From Chrysaora quinquecirrha (Eukaryota; Cnidaria; Scyphozoa; Semaeostomeae; Pelagiidae), in contig JACTAT010000013.1 of the NCBI GenBank assembly GCA_014526335.1, forward strand, positions 1,027,987 to 1,091,986: a stretch of 64,000 bases of DNA, given 5' to 3'. The number at the start of each line of letters is the position of its first letter. Positions within the stretch are counted from its first letter, which is position 1. The notes beneath the pieces are model-generated. The model was not told the origin of the DNA. It ran no database searches and was given only the letters and a program-made list of their open reading frames with translations. The position numbers were made by a program, and so were the translations under genes. Of this stretch, positions 1-11,812 are shown piece after piece.

Positions 1-416
1 ACACTCTGGGATGATTGCAAAAGGTTTAAAAATCAGAACTGTGATGAAACTGTACTTTTACTTCTGTAAGTGCTTTCTTATGATAGCAAGCAGCATTTCA
101 CCTTGAAATTAACATCTTGAAATCAAAAGATATATTACATTACAAGAAAATATTACATTACAAGACAAACTTAGCTGCCTCCAGCAACAGCCACATCATA
201 GGACCTAACTTTAGGCATATATAGATTACCTTGAGGTCTGAATAATACCTACAGAACTGGCAGAGCGGCAAAATCAATTCAAGTAAGGGCACACCATACA
301 GTGCACATTTGATATCAGTCTACTGTAATGCATCTAGTAGGTCAATGGCACATCTCATACAGAACTTAGAGCTTACGTTAAATACTTTCTTTCCATAAAG
401 TAGTTTCAATAAATGT

Positions 417-1676
417 ATACCTACCAAGCAAGGACGGTGTTAGTAACACTCTTGTGATATTATTATCTTTTAAAAACTTCAGAAGCAGTGGAGGATCATA
501 GATGATGGAATCTGGTATGACATACATGGGTATGCCCTTAAGCAGTGGACGTAGCATTTCCCATGTGAAAAAGACATTGCAAGCAACTCTGTCATCTTTC
601 TGGAATGGGTAATTAATATGCCTCCAACTGTATGAAAAGACTGCACCTCTATGTGGACACATTATACCTTGAAAAGAAAAGTTTCTTATTAAATGATTGG
701 ACATTTAGCTATCTAGTATAATCAGAAGAAAAGAATATGACAGTGAAAGAAGAGTGAGACATCTTTGGTCATACTGAAAAGCTTTTTTCACCTGACACTC
801 CTTAGAATACAAGCATCAAACACAGACAGCTAGCAAGGCGAAATCTATACAAAGAAGTGGATGGAAATGCACCAATCAGAAAAGTCAAGTTTATTTGGTG
901 ATTGCATTGTAACACCAATCAGCAGGAAAACCAATAGAAATTGCAAGAAACAGTGAATGTCTGGACATGTAAGGTTTTTCCCATCTGACACTCTGCAGAG
1001 TGTAAACATCAGAAACAGATGGGAACAATTGACTAAAGATGAAATTTAGATCCAGGTGCGGATTGAAATGCACCAATCAAAGACCAATAGAATTGATTGA
1101 AGAGTTCAAGTGAGAAAACAATATCTCTTTCAAGATAAGAATAAATTATATGCAAATACACAAACCTTTTGGTTTTCCTGTAGTTCCTGAGGAATAAACA
1201 ACATAGGCAAGGTCATCAAGTTGTGATGATGCTTTTGTTACTTTCTGCTCAAATTCTGCATTCTCTTTAGCCAATGTTTCTTCCCAACCATCTTCAATAC
1301 ATATTATTTTAACATTTTCTGGCAGCCATTGCTTGTTGCTTGGATTTGTAATGACTGCGACTGGCTCTGCATCTTCTATGACGGATGTTAACAATGGGAC
1401 AGGATATGATAATTCAATCGGGAAGTATGCTCCTCCAGCTCTCAGAATAGAGATATAGGCAAGGGAGAATTCTATGGATTTTTCAATGTATATTCCAACT
1501 ACTGAATCTCTTGTGCAACCATGATGCCTTAAATTTTCAGCCAAGATATTGGATGCTTTTTCCAGCTCTTTGAATGTCAGTTTTCTCCCATCATGAGAAA
1601 CAACTGCAACATCATCGCCTGATTTTTTAGCTTGTTCTTCAAACTGAAAGTTCAAGCACTTCAATGATTCATCCAT
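417..1676 (-). CDS. NRPS-like adenylation-domain protein, N-terminal exons (partial at window edge)
   Basis: Two exons of an ANL-superfamily adenylation domain, which activates a carboxylate with ATP and loads it on a carrier protein. Exon 1 (1166-1676) starts at the ATG at 1676. It carries the A1-like LTFKEL, A2-like GGAYFPIE and the P-loop-like A3 core SSGTTGKPKG, cut by a phase-1 GT donor right after KPK. Exon 2 (about 417-667) continues as IMCPHRGAVF and runs to TPSLL, the usual mid-A-domain order. There is no signal peptide, so it is probably cytosolic. The rest of the A domain and everything C-terminal lies left of position 1. The same enzyme class (A-T-reductase-SDR) is represented at 29-34 kb, so this may be the front of a paralogue. 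Substrate cannot be read because the specificity residues lie outside. The exon 2 donor is uncertain by a few bases (two GT options). Confidence 0.8.
753..1105. repeat. Family D dispersed repeat, two degenerate copies in tandem
   Basis: Lies in the first intron of the adenylation gene. Two related blocks share the words CTGACACTC, then a run ending in CATCA(A/G)A and AATGCACCAATCA. The same words recur at 6858-7160, about 39430-39600 and 45010-45105. Probably a non-autonomous TIR element family; no coding capacity. Confidence 0.5.
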
Positions 1677-1831
1677 CTTGATCTAAAAAAGTGAAAAGCT
1701 CAGCCTTGCATATATTCTAAAGATCACGATCTGCAGAAATGCATATTCTAAAGATCACGATCAGGGGTGCCTGTCATCATGTCAAAGAATGCTGCTACAC
1801 AGAAAAAAAGAGACAAATTAAAACAACTAAA

Positions 1832-2202
1832 ATGATGATGATAATTATGATGATGATGATCAATGATGATGATTATGATGATGATTATGATGATGATTGA
1901 TGATAATGATGATGATGACACTGATAACGATGATGATGAGGAAGATGATGATTAAGATGATGATGACAATGATGATGATGATGATGCCCTATAATCATTA
2001 TTATGATACAACAATCAACAATGCTGATGCTGACAATGATGATTATCATTATGATGTTGATGATTAAGATGATGTTGTTGATGATGATTATGATAATGAT
2101 AATGTTGATGATGAAGCAGAGAATGATGATGATGATGCTGGTGATGATTATGACAATGTGAATGATGAAGATCATGATAACAATGAAGACAATGAAGAAT
2201 GA
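1832..2202. repeat. Imperfect (GAT)n microsatellite
   Basis: About 370 bp of GATGAT with interspersed GATTAT and GACAAT triplets, just upstream of the adenylation gene start. The open frames across it (His/Asp- or Ile-rich) are repeat artefacts. Confidence 0.9.
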
Positions 2203-3408
2203 TGGGGATCCCATTTTCCTTCAAACTTACCACATTTTTACTCATCCTTAATACTTTCAAACGCATTGAAGCTAGTGTAAAATCTTCGGTCAAGATATTA
2301 TGTTGGAGTAAACATTGAGGCATGTTTTGGGAAATTCTATCTAGTCTCATAGAACAATGAGAATATATACACGTGTTGGGGGCCAGTGACAAGGCCAATC
2401 TAGACTGATTATAACTTCCCTTTTCTACCCCGTCAGGCGCTGCAAAATTCGACAGCACAATTAAGAGAAAATTCAAAAATTGTATTACCTCAGATAAATT
2501 CCAAGATTCAAAGTCAAATCACTGCGAGAACGGACACGTTTCCAAATCCACCTTCTGAGCTTTGTCTTTCTTGCTTGCTGTGTCGGTCGGGCTGAAATGA
2601 TAAGAAGAGGATCAGAGAAGCAGATGGTGTTAGATTCAGAAGTTCATCAATATTTAAAACTAATTATACATTAATAAGTAAATTTCACCTAATAAACGTA
2701 CCTTTTACAGCTTTTATAAGAGTTGCTGATGGTTCTAAATTATTGATCTTTGTTTTGTGATCGAACCACGAGAACCTTTGTACTTCACGTGAGAATTCCA
2801 GCACACATCATTTGCTGACATCAGCATTAGTCAGGCATCGAAATGAGGCCAAATAGCTAAGGAACGTTTTGTGATTTTCCGAATTTTCCTTTGCTGGTAT
2901 ACGAAATCCAGAAGGTGCCTCCCTAGAAAACAGCTGATATCGCAGTCAAATAAGGAAATTAATCGCAAAATTCTACTAATCTTTCCGCTGCCATTGAAGC
3001 GATTGCTGCAGTGTGAAGCTCATATGCTATCCGGGCCGGGCATGCCTTGCGATTCATTATACACAGTGACAGCGTGAATTCATTGGCAATCATTGCTGAT
3101 CAATACTTGGCTTGCACTTTTTTCAAATCTGTATGACCATCCCAAGTCACCTCAGACAATCAGAAAGTGCGTGGTTGGAATAAAAATCGCTTATGGCCTC
3201 ACGCAAAGCGACCAAGCAAAACTAATTTATTTATTAGGAATGAAAAATTGCAAGACTGAAAATTTTTTCAAAAGAAAACTTCAGTAACTAAAGGCATAAT
3301 ACCAATGTGCAGATTTCATCTATTACAAGTCAGATGACATCTGAGAGTTTTACATCTTATGATGGTTTTAATTCTGTTCCCTACAGTACAAAAGCATTGT
3401 TCAAATGA
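2203..3408. other. Spacer between the adenylation gene and PAICS
   Basis: No protein-coding gene is recognised. A minus-strand CTGAG|GTAATA donor near 2490 could end a 5' untranslated exon of the adenylation gene, whose ATG at 1676 follows a pyrimidine-poor region. The two short plus-strand open frames at 2871-3287 resemble nothing known and are AT-biased by chance. Confidence 0.4.
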
Positions 3409-4956
3409 CTAAGAGTCCTGAAGTTTCTTGTCAGCATCCATAAGCTTCAATGCATTATTCAGACGTTTAGCTCTCAGACGGCACCAGATCACATGATCTG
3501 TCATACCTAGAACCTGGGCAGCAGCAATGGCAGCACCTTCTGCATCAATGATTGTAGTGCATCCCAAACCAGATGGCAAGCGGAGTGATGACCATATATC
3601 ATGTGCACCCCAATCAGCTTTTATAGGGGGGCAGTTGATGACAGGATATGCTGTGTTGCCAGAAAGCACTGGACCTAAGCCATTACTTCTTCCAGCAATA
3701 GCAATGAAGACGGTTGGGATATTGTGACCTTCATATTGACGGAGGATTCTCAGGGTCTCTTCTGTTCCTTTATGAGCAGAGCTTACTCTTATGTCTGATG
3801 GAACACCAAATGTCTCAAGTTGTTTCTGGATCTTTTTGCCATGTTCCAAGTCGCTTGGAGATCCCATCATGATAACAGCTCTTGCAGATGGCTTTGAAAG
3901 CAATTGCTGAGCTTGATCACTCACCCATTTGTAATTCTTCTTAATCTCTTCCATGGCTTCAACAGTGACTTCTTTCAAATTACGGTAGACTTGCTTGTCT
4001 CGCATCAGTCGCTTGTCACCAGCCTGCCATAATCTCCAAGAATCATTATCAATCACATCTGCAACAACAATTTCTTTTGTTTCAACATCAACACCAAACT
4101 CAATCTTCATATCAACCAATGCACAATTTCTACTGGCCCATGCTTTTTCTAAAATCTCAAAAATGGCGATTGCACTTTCACCCATGTGATCTAACTCTGG
4201 ACGCCCAATTGTCACACCAGCAAAAGTCAGACCTGCTTCCAGACATTGCTCACGAGACCATTGAGGATCATGGTTTGCATCATCTTTGAAAAATGTTTCC
4301 AAGAGGGGTGGAGAAAATCGGAAGCCTTCTTTGACCCCTTGATTTCTTCTGAAGAAAAGACCCAGTTGCTATGCGACGTGTGACTACCTCCAGAGGTATC
4401 ATCTCACAATTCTTACCAATGAATGACGTACTCGTGTGACGTTTCACAAAATGGGTTTTGATACCAGATGCATTCAGGAATTCAAAAATGGCAGCAGTTG
4501 TTGAGTTACTGAGTGCAGCTTTTCCTTCTAGATCGTCCATTCTTGCTCCATCACCACACGAGATTTTATCTTTTGACTGAAGCAGAACACAACCTTTCTT
4601 TTCATATTCTGGCAATTCATACACAATTTTCGTTTTTCCCTCGATTATCACTTTTCCAAGCTTCAGATCTGAAAAAAGGTGAAAAATGTCAGACAAGAAG
4701 AAAAATAAATGAAATAGGCCTAATTAAAGTTGAAAAAGATTTGTTAAAGAATATATAGATTAGCTAAAAATTCTTCCCAATGCGGGATCAAAATTACGAA
4801 ATGGGTTAGGCCATCTCTAACCGCAAGCATCGGAATTCGACAAGCATGCTTTCTGCCTCGATCACTAAAGAAGCACGTGATTTTCAGAAGAAAGAAATAT
4901 AGAGCTTAGAAAAGCAATAATCAAAGTTACAAAATCTCACCAGTTGGACTCGCCAT
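3409..4956 (-). CDS. PAICS: Bifunctional SAICAR synthetase / AIR carboxylase (PAICS), with a 1-bp frameshift
   Basis: Bifunctional purine enzyme: AIR carboxylase (class II PurE type) plus SAICAR synthetase (PurC type), steps 6 and 7 of de novo IMP synthesis, cytosolic. Exon 1 (4941-4956) encodes only MASPT plus one base; exon 2 (3409-4668) holds all the rest. Visible motifs: [31 protein letters not shown] and RRIATGSF, then [20 protein letters not shown] (SAICAR synthetase). The C-terminal half has [27 protein letters not shown] and SGNTAYPV (PurE). Near 4351 the frame must shift by one base: RRIATGSFL ends in one frame, and [10 protein letters not shown], matching the family, resumes in another. 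The rest is intact, so a sequence error is more likely than a pseudogene. Head-to-head with PPAT. Confidence 0.96.
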
Positions 4957-5361
4957 TTTGATTCTGGTTAACCTTTTTGCCAAGAGATTGGATCTTCAAG
5001 ACGATCAGCAATTCCCTCCAAAAAAATTCTGGAACATGTGACTACTGAAGTTTCCCGCTACTTGGATGAATGCCAAAATTTTCCCACAATGCAAAGCGCA
5101 GAGCTAAAATCTCAGTTTGGCTCCAGATAATAATTGTTTCATCGGAGCATTTTCTTTCAAAGAACAATGAAATTATACACGTGACTCTCATCATATCCTT
5201 AAATGGGCTGGAGCAACTTTCCGTGATGAAAGTGGCCTAGGCGCTAGTCATTCATGTTTAAATTTTTTTGTCTTCCAGATCGCAAAAAGATCTTCCTGGC
5301 CTAAGCCCTCGCGAATATTTTCAGAAGAGCTGAAAGCGAATTCTTTCCAGTCCGTCGAAAT
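4957..5361. promoter_or_regulatory. Bidirectional promoter region between PAICS and PPAT
   Basis: Only 405 bp separate the two divergent start codons, so both transcripts must start here. A palindromic E-box CACGTG sits at 5178-5183. Two more lie close by, at 4874-4879 in PAICS intron 1 and 5420-5425 in PPAT exon 1. In vertebrates this gene pair has a shared promoter and is a MYC target; use of these E-boxes here is inference. Confidence 0.7.
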
Positions 5362-7681
5362 ATGGAAGAAGAGGGAGACATTCTTCGCGATTCCTGTGCT
5401 GTTTTCGGCTGTGTCACAACACGTGAAAGTGCAGATTTTGTCAGCCTGCCAAACATCTTGTATCAAGGGTTAATGGCTCTACAACACCGGTAAGTTTAGA
5501 CATTGTATAGACTAGATACCATATGTAGCAACTCATGCAGTTTTTGATTTCTGATTGACTGATTCAAGTGTTTAAATCTCTTTATAAATTTCACACAGTC
5601 TATTGCTGCATGGCCCTACCGTGCAGCTTAGCTAATCATTTGAAATCTGTTCAGTGTCGATTCATTTTTCTCTTACTGTGTTATAAGTTGAAACTTTTCT
5701 CCCAAGGGGTCAAGAAAGCTGTGGGGTAGTAACTTCCGATGGTGAAAATATGCACGTGAAAAAAGGAATGGGCTTGGTATCAAATGTCTTGACCAGAGAG
5801 TCAACAAAGGATCTAGTTGGTCACATGGGTATCGGACACAATAGGTATTCAACTGCTGGCAAATCAGAAATGGTCAACTGTCAACCTTTTGTTGTCGATA
5901 CAATGCACGGTAAGATCGCTGTAGCACATAATGGTGAACTTATGAACGCGAAGTCGCTGCGCAAGAGAATTCTAAAACACGGAATCGGGTTATCCTCTGA
6001 GACTGACAGTGAATTGATCACTCAGCTGATGGTAAGTGAACCCCCCTGTGGGGAACCAAATGGACCAAGATGGGGTGAAAGAATCAAGCATCTCATGTCA
6101 TTGGCTAAATGCTCATACTCTATTGTTGTTTTAACAAAAGATGGTCTTTACGGATTCCGAGATCCGTATGGCAATCGACCACTTTGTATTGGAAGATTTG
6201 ATGCTTCTGCCCAAATTGACACGGAAAATGGAAAGAAAAGATTATCTGAAACCACAGTTTATATTTTGTCATCGGAGTCATGCGCCTTCCATTCAATTGG
6301 TGCATCTTTTGTGAGAGAAGTCAAGCCAGGTGAAATCGTACAAGTCACCGAAAGTGGTGTCATTTCATATGATATCGTCACTCGAGAGCAAGAAAATTCC
6401 GTCCCAGCTTTCTGTATTTTTGAGTATGTTTACTTCGCAAGAGCCGACTCAGTTTTCGAAGGACAACTTGTTTATGAAGTGAGAAAGAATTCCGGTCGAC
6501 AATTGGCGTTAGAAGCTCCCGTTGAAGCCGATATTGTCAGCACTGTTCCCGAGTCAGCAACGCCGTCCGCGTTCGGTTACGCCGAAGTATCGGGAATTCC
6601 TTATGTGGAGGTTTTCGTGAAAAATCGCTATGTCGGTCGTACCTTTATTCAGCCGAATACCCATTTACGAAAACTGGGCGTGTCAACGAAGTTTGGTCCA
6701 CTGAAAGAGAATTTTAAAGATAAAAAGATCGTTTTGATTGACGATTCAATAGTAAGAGGGACAACAATGGGACCGATTGTGCAGTTATTGAAAGCTTCTG
6801 GTGCAAAAGAGGTTAGTCTCTCTAACTGTAAATAGTTTTGGAGTTTTACAAAACTCTAGAATAGCGATAGCGGAGACATCTTTGGACATAGATAAACTTT
6901 TTTTCGTCTGACACTCCTCAGAGTATTAACATCAGAAGCAGACTGAAACAATTGAAAAAGGCAAAATTTATACCCAAATGACAAGCGAAATGCACCAATT
7001 AGAAAGTGGTTGATGCATTTCGCCAATTCGGCTTCACTTTCTGATTGGTGCATTTTGATCCACATCAGGGTAGAAAATCCACCTTTAAGGTAGTCAGTTG
7101 TTACTAAGTTAGTCAATTGTTTCGGTCAGTTTCTGATGTCCGAAGATGTTATCGCTATTACTCACAATTCTGACGTTATTATAACCTTCCGAGGTTGCCA
7201 GAGAGCTGAGTCAACGAGTATTGTCGTTTTCACAAGTCACGCTATTTTGCCTTCTGTTTTTAGAATTCTTCGACACGTGTGGATCTTCCCATCAGAACAT
7301 TTTGAAAGCTAAAACAAATATGCCCTTACTTGTGGCTGTTCGGTCTTTTACCAGTGCTTATTCTTTTATCACCAGGTCTCCTGCTGTATCTTATCTCTTT
7401 TGTTGTTCTGCGTTTTACAGGTGCACATTCGGGTGGCGTCTCCACCAATCAAACATCCTTGTTTCATGGGAATCAACATCCCAACAAAAGATGAACTCAT
7501 CGCCAACCGCATGGACTCACAACAACTCGCAAAGCATGTCGGCGCTGACAGCCTCGTTTACCTCAGTATCGATGGTCTCAAAAAATCAGTTCAGCAAGGC
7601 ATCAAGGGTAAAAATGAAAATGAGGTTGGACATTGTACTGCTTGCCTCACGGGAAATTACCCTGTTTCATTAGAATGGTAA
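5362..7681 (+). CDS. PPAT: Amidophosphoribosyltransferase (PPAT)
   Basis: First committed enzyme of de novo purine synthesis: PRPP plus glutamine gives phosphoribosylamine. Three exons: 5362-5489, 5707-6811 and 7421-7681, all with GT-AG junctions in phase. The start [11 protein letters not shown] precedes CAVFGC, whose first Cys is the Ntn glutamine-amidotransferase nucleophile, so a short propeptide is expected to be removed. The glutaminase domain shows GHNRYSTAG and AHNGELMN. The phosphoribosyltransferase domain shows [27 protein letters not shown] and the PRPP loop [13 protein letters not shown]. The C-terminus [17 protein letters not shown] matches animal PPAT, with Cys residues consistent with the Fe-S cluster ligands. 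The frame is intact, about 500 codons. Divergent with PAICS from a shared promoter. Confidence 0.97.
6858..7160. mobile_element. Family D TIR element in PPAT intron 2
   Basis: The left end ATAGCGATA followed by GACATCTTTGGACAT is mirrored at the right end by ATGTCCGAAGATG then TTATCGCTATT, giving imperfect terminal inverted repeats of about 28 bp. The interior has a second inverted pair around GCACCAATTAGAAAGTG. It is 300 bp, non-coding and MITE-like. Confidence 0.65.
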
Positions 7682-8084
7682 CAAGCAAATCGAACATTTT
7701 AGGCCTTTTAAGGAACAAAATAAAAATTTATTTTTCTTAACTTCTTATAACTTCATCCTTAATTTATTTCCAGGATAATTATCAACTTAAACAGTAGACT
7801 GTAGGCTCAAAGAGTTATTTTCATTAGCAAACTGAACATGATATAAATTTTTAATATTAAGTAGGAACAAGCATATTTAATAGATATAATTTCTTATGTT
7901 AGAAATTTATTTCGTTCTTGGGTAAAACAACTCTTATTTTTACGGTAGATATTGTATTGAAATGGAATGCCAGTATCTCAAAAAACTACTATCTATCTTA
8001 ACTTCTTTAGCAAAAAACTGCTACTAGAGTACTCACATCGATGAGTTTCGGACGATGAATTTAGTGCGATGCATCGGGTATTCA

Positions 8085-8200
8085 GAAGAAGAACCGTGGC
8101 TGGGGCTCGAACCTCAACCTCACTGAACTCAGTGACCAACACAAGCCAGCTGGATTAGACCGAGATAAGACTATACGATGGCACAGCATATTCGTAGCCT
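8085..8200 (-). mobile_element. tRNA-derived SINE, copy 1
   Basis: On the minus strand it contains a box-B-like GGTTCGAGCCCC preceded by a box-A-like TCCAGCTGGCTTG region. The same backbone occurs at 38085, 46025, 46748 and 51835. Short and degenerate. Confidence 0.55.
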
Positions 8201-8204
8201 TAAT

Positions 8205-8456
8205 CCTGGCCAAACGGTCAAGCATTGTTTGTTAAGCATTTGAAATTTGCTTGTCGAGCAAAATTTTGCCTTTAGGTCACATTGCAAAACAATTCTCGTC
8301 AATTCTCGTAATGTTTTTAACTTCTTTAAAAAATATCTTGTAGCAAACGTGCTTATTTTTTCCTATTAAACAGATGTGGCCAAACGTTCAAACATTGCTT
8401 GATGAGCAAATTTTCAAATGTTTGACAAACAATGTTTGATCGTTTGTCCAGGGCCT
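8205..8456. mobile_element. Family M foldback MITE, copy 1
   Basis: Left end CCTGGCCAAACGGTCAA and right end TTGATCGTTTGTCCAGGGCC form inverted termini. The interior repeats CAAACATTGTTTG-type palindromes. Similar sequence CCTTAA flanks both sides. Confidence 0.75.
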
Positions 8457-9172
8457 TAAGACAGCTTTGAGCACGTTAAATCTTAAACCATTCTCGTCTT
8501 CGTCTGTCTTCTGTTAGAGTGTGAAGCATCATAAACAGACTTCAGCGGTAGACCATGGACTACACAAATATACTGTATAAACTTTAACCAATGTTAGGAG
8601 GACCGATATTAACCAATCAGAGCACGGGAAAGTGCTAAAAATAGAAAGAGCAACAGTTCTAACATTAACGCGTTTTTCAAAACATCGTTTTGTCACAGGT
8701 TTCGGATAAGTTACAACAATTTCTTATGATAGAAAAAAGAAAAATAAACTAGAAAAATTTAGATCCAAAATAACTTACCACTCATAAACTATGATTGAAA
8801 TGAGAATTATGTTGATGATTTCGTCTTAAATTATGGAACTAACAAGAAGCTCACTATTAATAAATTAGTTATTATTTTATATAAATTAGTAACATATAAT
8901 GTTAATGTTAAACATACACTCAAATCTCTGTGAAAAAATAAGATTTTTCTTAAATTAGAACACGTCTATATTCGTTAGATAAAACCAAAGATATTTCTAA
9001 TCTATGTAGAACAATAAATTTGTACAAAGTTAATCATTTATTTTCTATGTTATATTAAGTTAAAAAATATATTAGTTTTATAGCTACTACATCTATATCA
9101 TAAATATCTTAAAGAGAAATACATTGAATCAATTTATAGTCTGACATGTGAAATGAAAGACCTGCAATGTAA

Positions 9173-9433
9173 AGCCCTGGCAAAATGATCAAACATTGTT
9201 GGTCAAACATTTACGATTTGCTTTAAATGCAATGTTTGAATGTTTTAGCGACGTCGCAAAGCATTGCTTGAAAAACCAAACTCGCTTAGCAATGTTTTTG
9301 AAACTCTTAAAATATCACAAGAAAAAATTTTTGACCGCACTCTTTGCGACGTGGCAAAACAATCAAACATTTTGTCTGAAAAAAAACACAAGCTAATGTT
9401 TGACCAACAATGTTTGATCGTTTGGCCAGGGCA
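9173..9433. mobile_element. Family M foldback MITE, copy 2
   Basis: Left end GCCCTGGCAAAATGATCAAA and right end TTTGATCGTTTGGCCAGGGC. Same internal palindromes as the other family M copies. Lies at the same relative position as copy 3 at 13130, so it predates the duplication. Confidence 0.75.
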
Positions 9434-10569
9434 GGGCAAAAGAGTCGAATACTCAAGAATCAAATATTATATTTACATCAAATGTAGCTATCGGTAAAAT
9501 ACTGTATTGTCAGAGAGTGTAACATCTTCGGCAATTTCCATTCTAAAATCCGGCTAAGAGCTCCAACTCCAATATACACGCTGCTAAGATACGTTTTCAT
9601 TTTGTTGTGTAACTTCACCTTTCCAAGAAAACACCTTTTCTAGAATACACCAAGGAACAATTCATTTTAATATCATAAAGTTTTAGATAGATGCTATCTT
9701 CAACAACTCAACGCTTTCTTCTGATCTTTAAAATGTCATGTCCACTCTGTTACATCACTTCCAAATAGCTAATTTTCAGAATCTTTTCATGTTTGTACCA
9801 CAAAGCTAATTCAGTCTCTGAGGAAGTTGTGATTTTCGTCTTTCTTCAAAGAGTCAGACAGTTTGTTTAAAGACGCAACCTTATTTGAGAAATTTCACCA
9901 GTTAGTCAAGTTTTTAGTCACATCATTTAACTGCCATGCCTTTGTAGCAAGTTAATGCAAAAAAAAGCTACGACTATGATACAACTGCTTGACATGGAAA
10001 ACGCCTAGGACTCAAACAAGACTCAAGCCCTAAGTTCCAATGCAACTATGCCCCAAGCATTAGTCATGAAAAACTTCGGGGAAAGGAGAGAGTTTAAAGT
10101 GGATAGAAGAGACTAAAGATTTTTTGATTTTAGGCTTTGTTGTCAAGAGACTGTGCTCATTGAAGTTTATCTTTCCTATCAACTTCTAAGTCAACTGTTA
10201 GGTGTTGCTATATTTTCCTTGACTTTCAGTCTTGCACTGACTAAAAAATCATTCAGTCAAATTTGTTCCACAGTCAAGCTACTTTACAACAATGCTATAC
10301 AACAATAGAATTTCACAAGACACATTTACAAAAATTTCACTTCAACATAAACATAATTCACGTACGAAAAACATTTTCAAATACAACACTTTGTTATAAA
10401 AATTTGGTAGCATGGAAGGTGTAAAATTAATTTAGGCTATAAATATATTAAATTTTGAGTTAAAAAATAAATATCTATAAAATATCTATCTTGGAAAATT
10501 GAATATTTTACAAAAATAATAAAATGAATGTGAAGAAATAAATAACAAATAATAAAGATGTATTTTTTG

Positions 10570-10791
10570 TTAAAAAATTTCAGGGAAATCAACTGAAACC
10601 GTAAAGGCCCTTGGCCTTATTTGGTCATAATCAGCAGTTTCCTTAAAAGGCGAATCATATTCGCACCAGTCCTCAATGGATCCTTCTGATTGGTTAGTTT
10701 GATTAGTATTGTTATGGTTAGCTTTTGCAAGCCATGCTTGCTCCTCAGAACATGATTGGTTAATAAACTCCTTAAAAAGAGGAGATAGCAC
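10570..10791 (-). CDS. Unidentified 73-codon open frame, copy A
   Basis: Runs MLSPLFKEFINQ to TVSVDFPEIF then stop, and is preserved in both copies of the duplication (see 14537-14758). Five base changes separate the copies, three of them replacements, so divergence here (about 2 percent) is lower than in the flanks but not clearly under protein-level selection. It could be a terminal exon of an unrecognised gene or element protein. Not recognised. Confidence 0.25.
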   Translation of the reverse strand: MLSPLFKEFINQSCSEEQAWLAKANHNNTNQTNQSEGSIEDWCEYDSPFKETADYDQIRPRAFTVSVDFPEIF

Positions 10792-11096
10792 AACATTAAT
10801 ACACTACAGACATTAACACAGTTACATAAAACGAGACATTTTCAAGGTTTTTTGTGACTTCGAAACGACGAAGACGACGTACATTTTCAAGTTATGTCTT
10901 GTTTGAGGCCCCGTTAGGGGGTCAGAATAACCATAGTCATGGAATAATCTACATGACCCAAACAATTTTTCCGTACATATCCGATGTCCCCTTTATGATT
11001 TCTCACAATATTTCCCCTTTATTCCAAAATTCAACAGAAAACATCCCAATATCCCTTTTTATTTTCACCTATAGAATCATCCCAGATTCCGAGTAC

Positions 11097-11812
11097 CAGG
11101 GGCGGCGGACAGTGCTATTAATGCTATTACTTTAATAGCAATTTTTCAGGCAGTTAAATTATAGGTTTTTTAAATAAAATCCGAATAGAATTGTGTAAAA
11201 TAAGGTGGAGAATCTGGCCTGTTTCTGTCTCCAGCATTCCGCGTTCCACGATTCCACACTAAGGATATTGCTCCTCATATTATAATCCTTTGAAAGGATG
11301 CCGCCGACATTCTTTTCTTTATGAGATAATAGCCGATAATAGGTGCCCTCAACTTTTGGCCACGCTATTAGTCTAGTCTTCTCCATAGCATTTGAGGAAA
11401 AAACAATGCAAAATTCTTTCTGTTTGTGACGTATTTGCCTACTGATTCATTCGCTGATGACGTACCATGCTATGCATTTATGAAAGCTAATAGCGCGGGC
11501 CCTCAAATCTAGCTTCGACATCAGTAAGTGAACACGCGTCAAATAAGAAAGTTAAAAAACGACTGAAAAATGAATCTGGGTGTATCAGGGAGTGTAAGAT
11601 GGGGTGTTTCAAGATCTCTTCTTTTTTATCTACTTAAAATGATAAATTAACCTATGAACAGCGTCTTCCTCTCAAAGACGATGGACGGCCATATCCCCAT
11701 GTTACTATTAAGAATCGTTCCTGTGAAGCTGTGAAGCTGTGTGAAGAGAAGAATACATATTTTTGCTGGCCATGTCTTGTAATCACTCAAAGGTGAGAAT
11801 AATCAATGTATT
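11097..11812 (+). mobile_element. hAT-like transposon 5' end with zinc-finger exon, copy A
   Basis: Begins with CAGGGGCGGCGGACAG, typical of hAT terminal repeats. A frame near 11640-11810 reads KDDGRPYPHVTIKNRSC and later YFCWPCLVI, resembling the N-terminal TTF/ZMYM-type zinc-finger region of hAT transposases, and ends at a CAAAG|GTGAGA donor. Copy A has an in-frame TAA near 11637 where copy B has CAA. No matching 3' TIR is seen before 12533, so it is a truncated relic. Confidence 0.5.

Larger units (their letters stand above)
7682..8666. other. Spacer downstream of PPAT
   Basis: AT-rich PPAT 3' flank with AATAAA-like words near 7718. A SINE (8085-8200) and a family M element (8205-8456) follow, then a weak family D trace near 8510-8560. 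No gene seen. Confidence 0.5.

Noticed and set aside
1885..2476. His-rich or Ile-rich small proteins
   Set aside because: They translate the (GAT)n microsatellite.
4340..4362. PAICS frameshift explained by a splice acceptor (TCTTTTCTTCAG)
   Set aside because: The acceptor-like sequence is itself the coding sequence for the conserved GSFL, and no donor upstream would leave RRIATGSFL intact.
7221..7673. Separate gene overlapping PPAT exon 3
   Set aside because: Reads intron plus exon 3 in the wrong frame.
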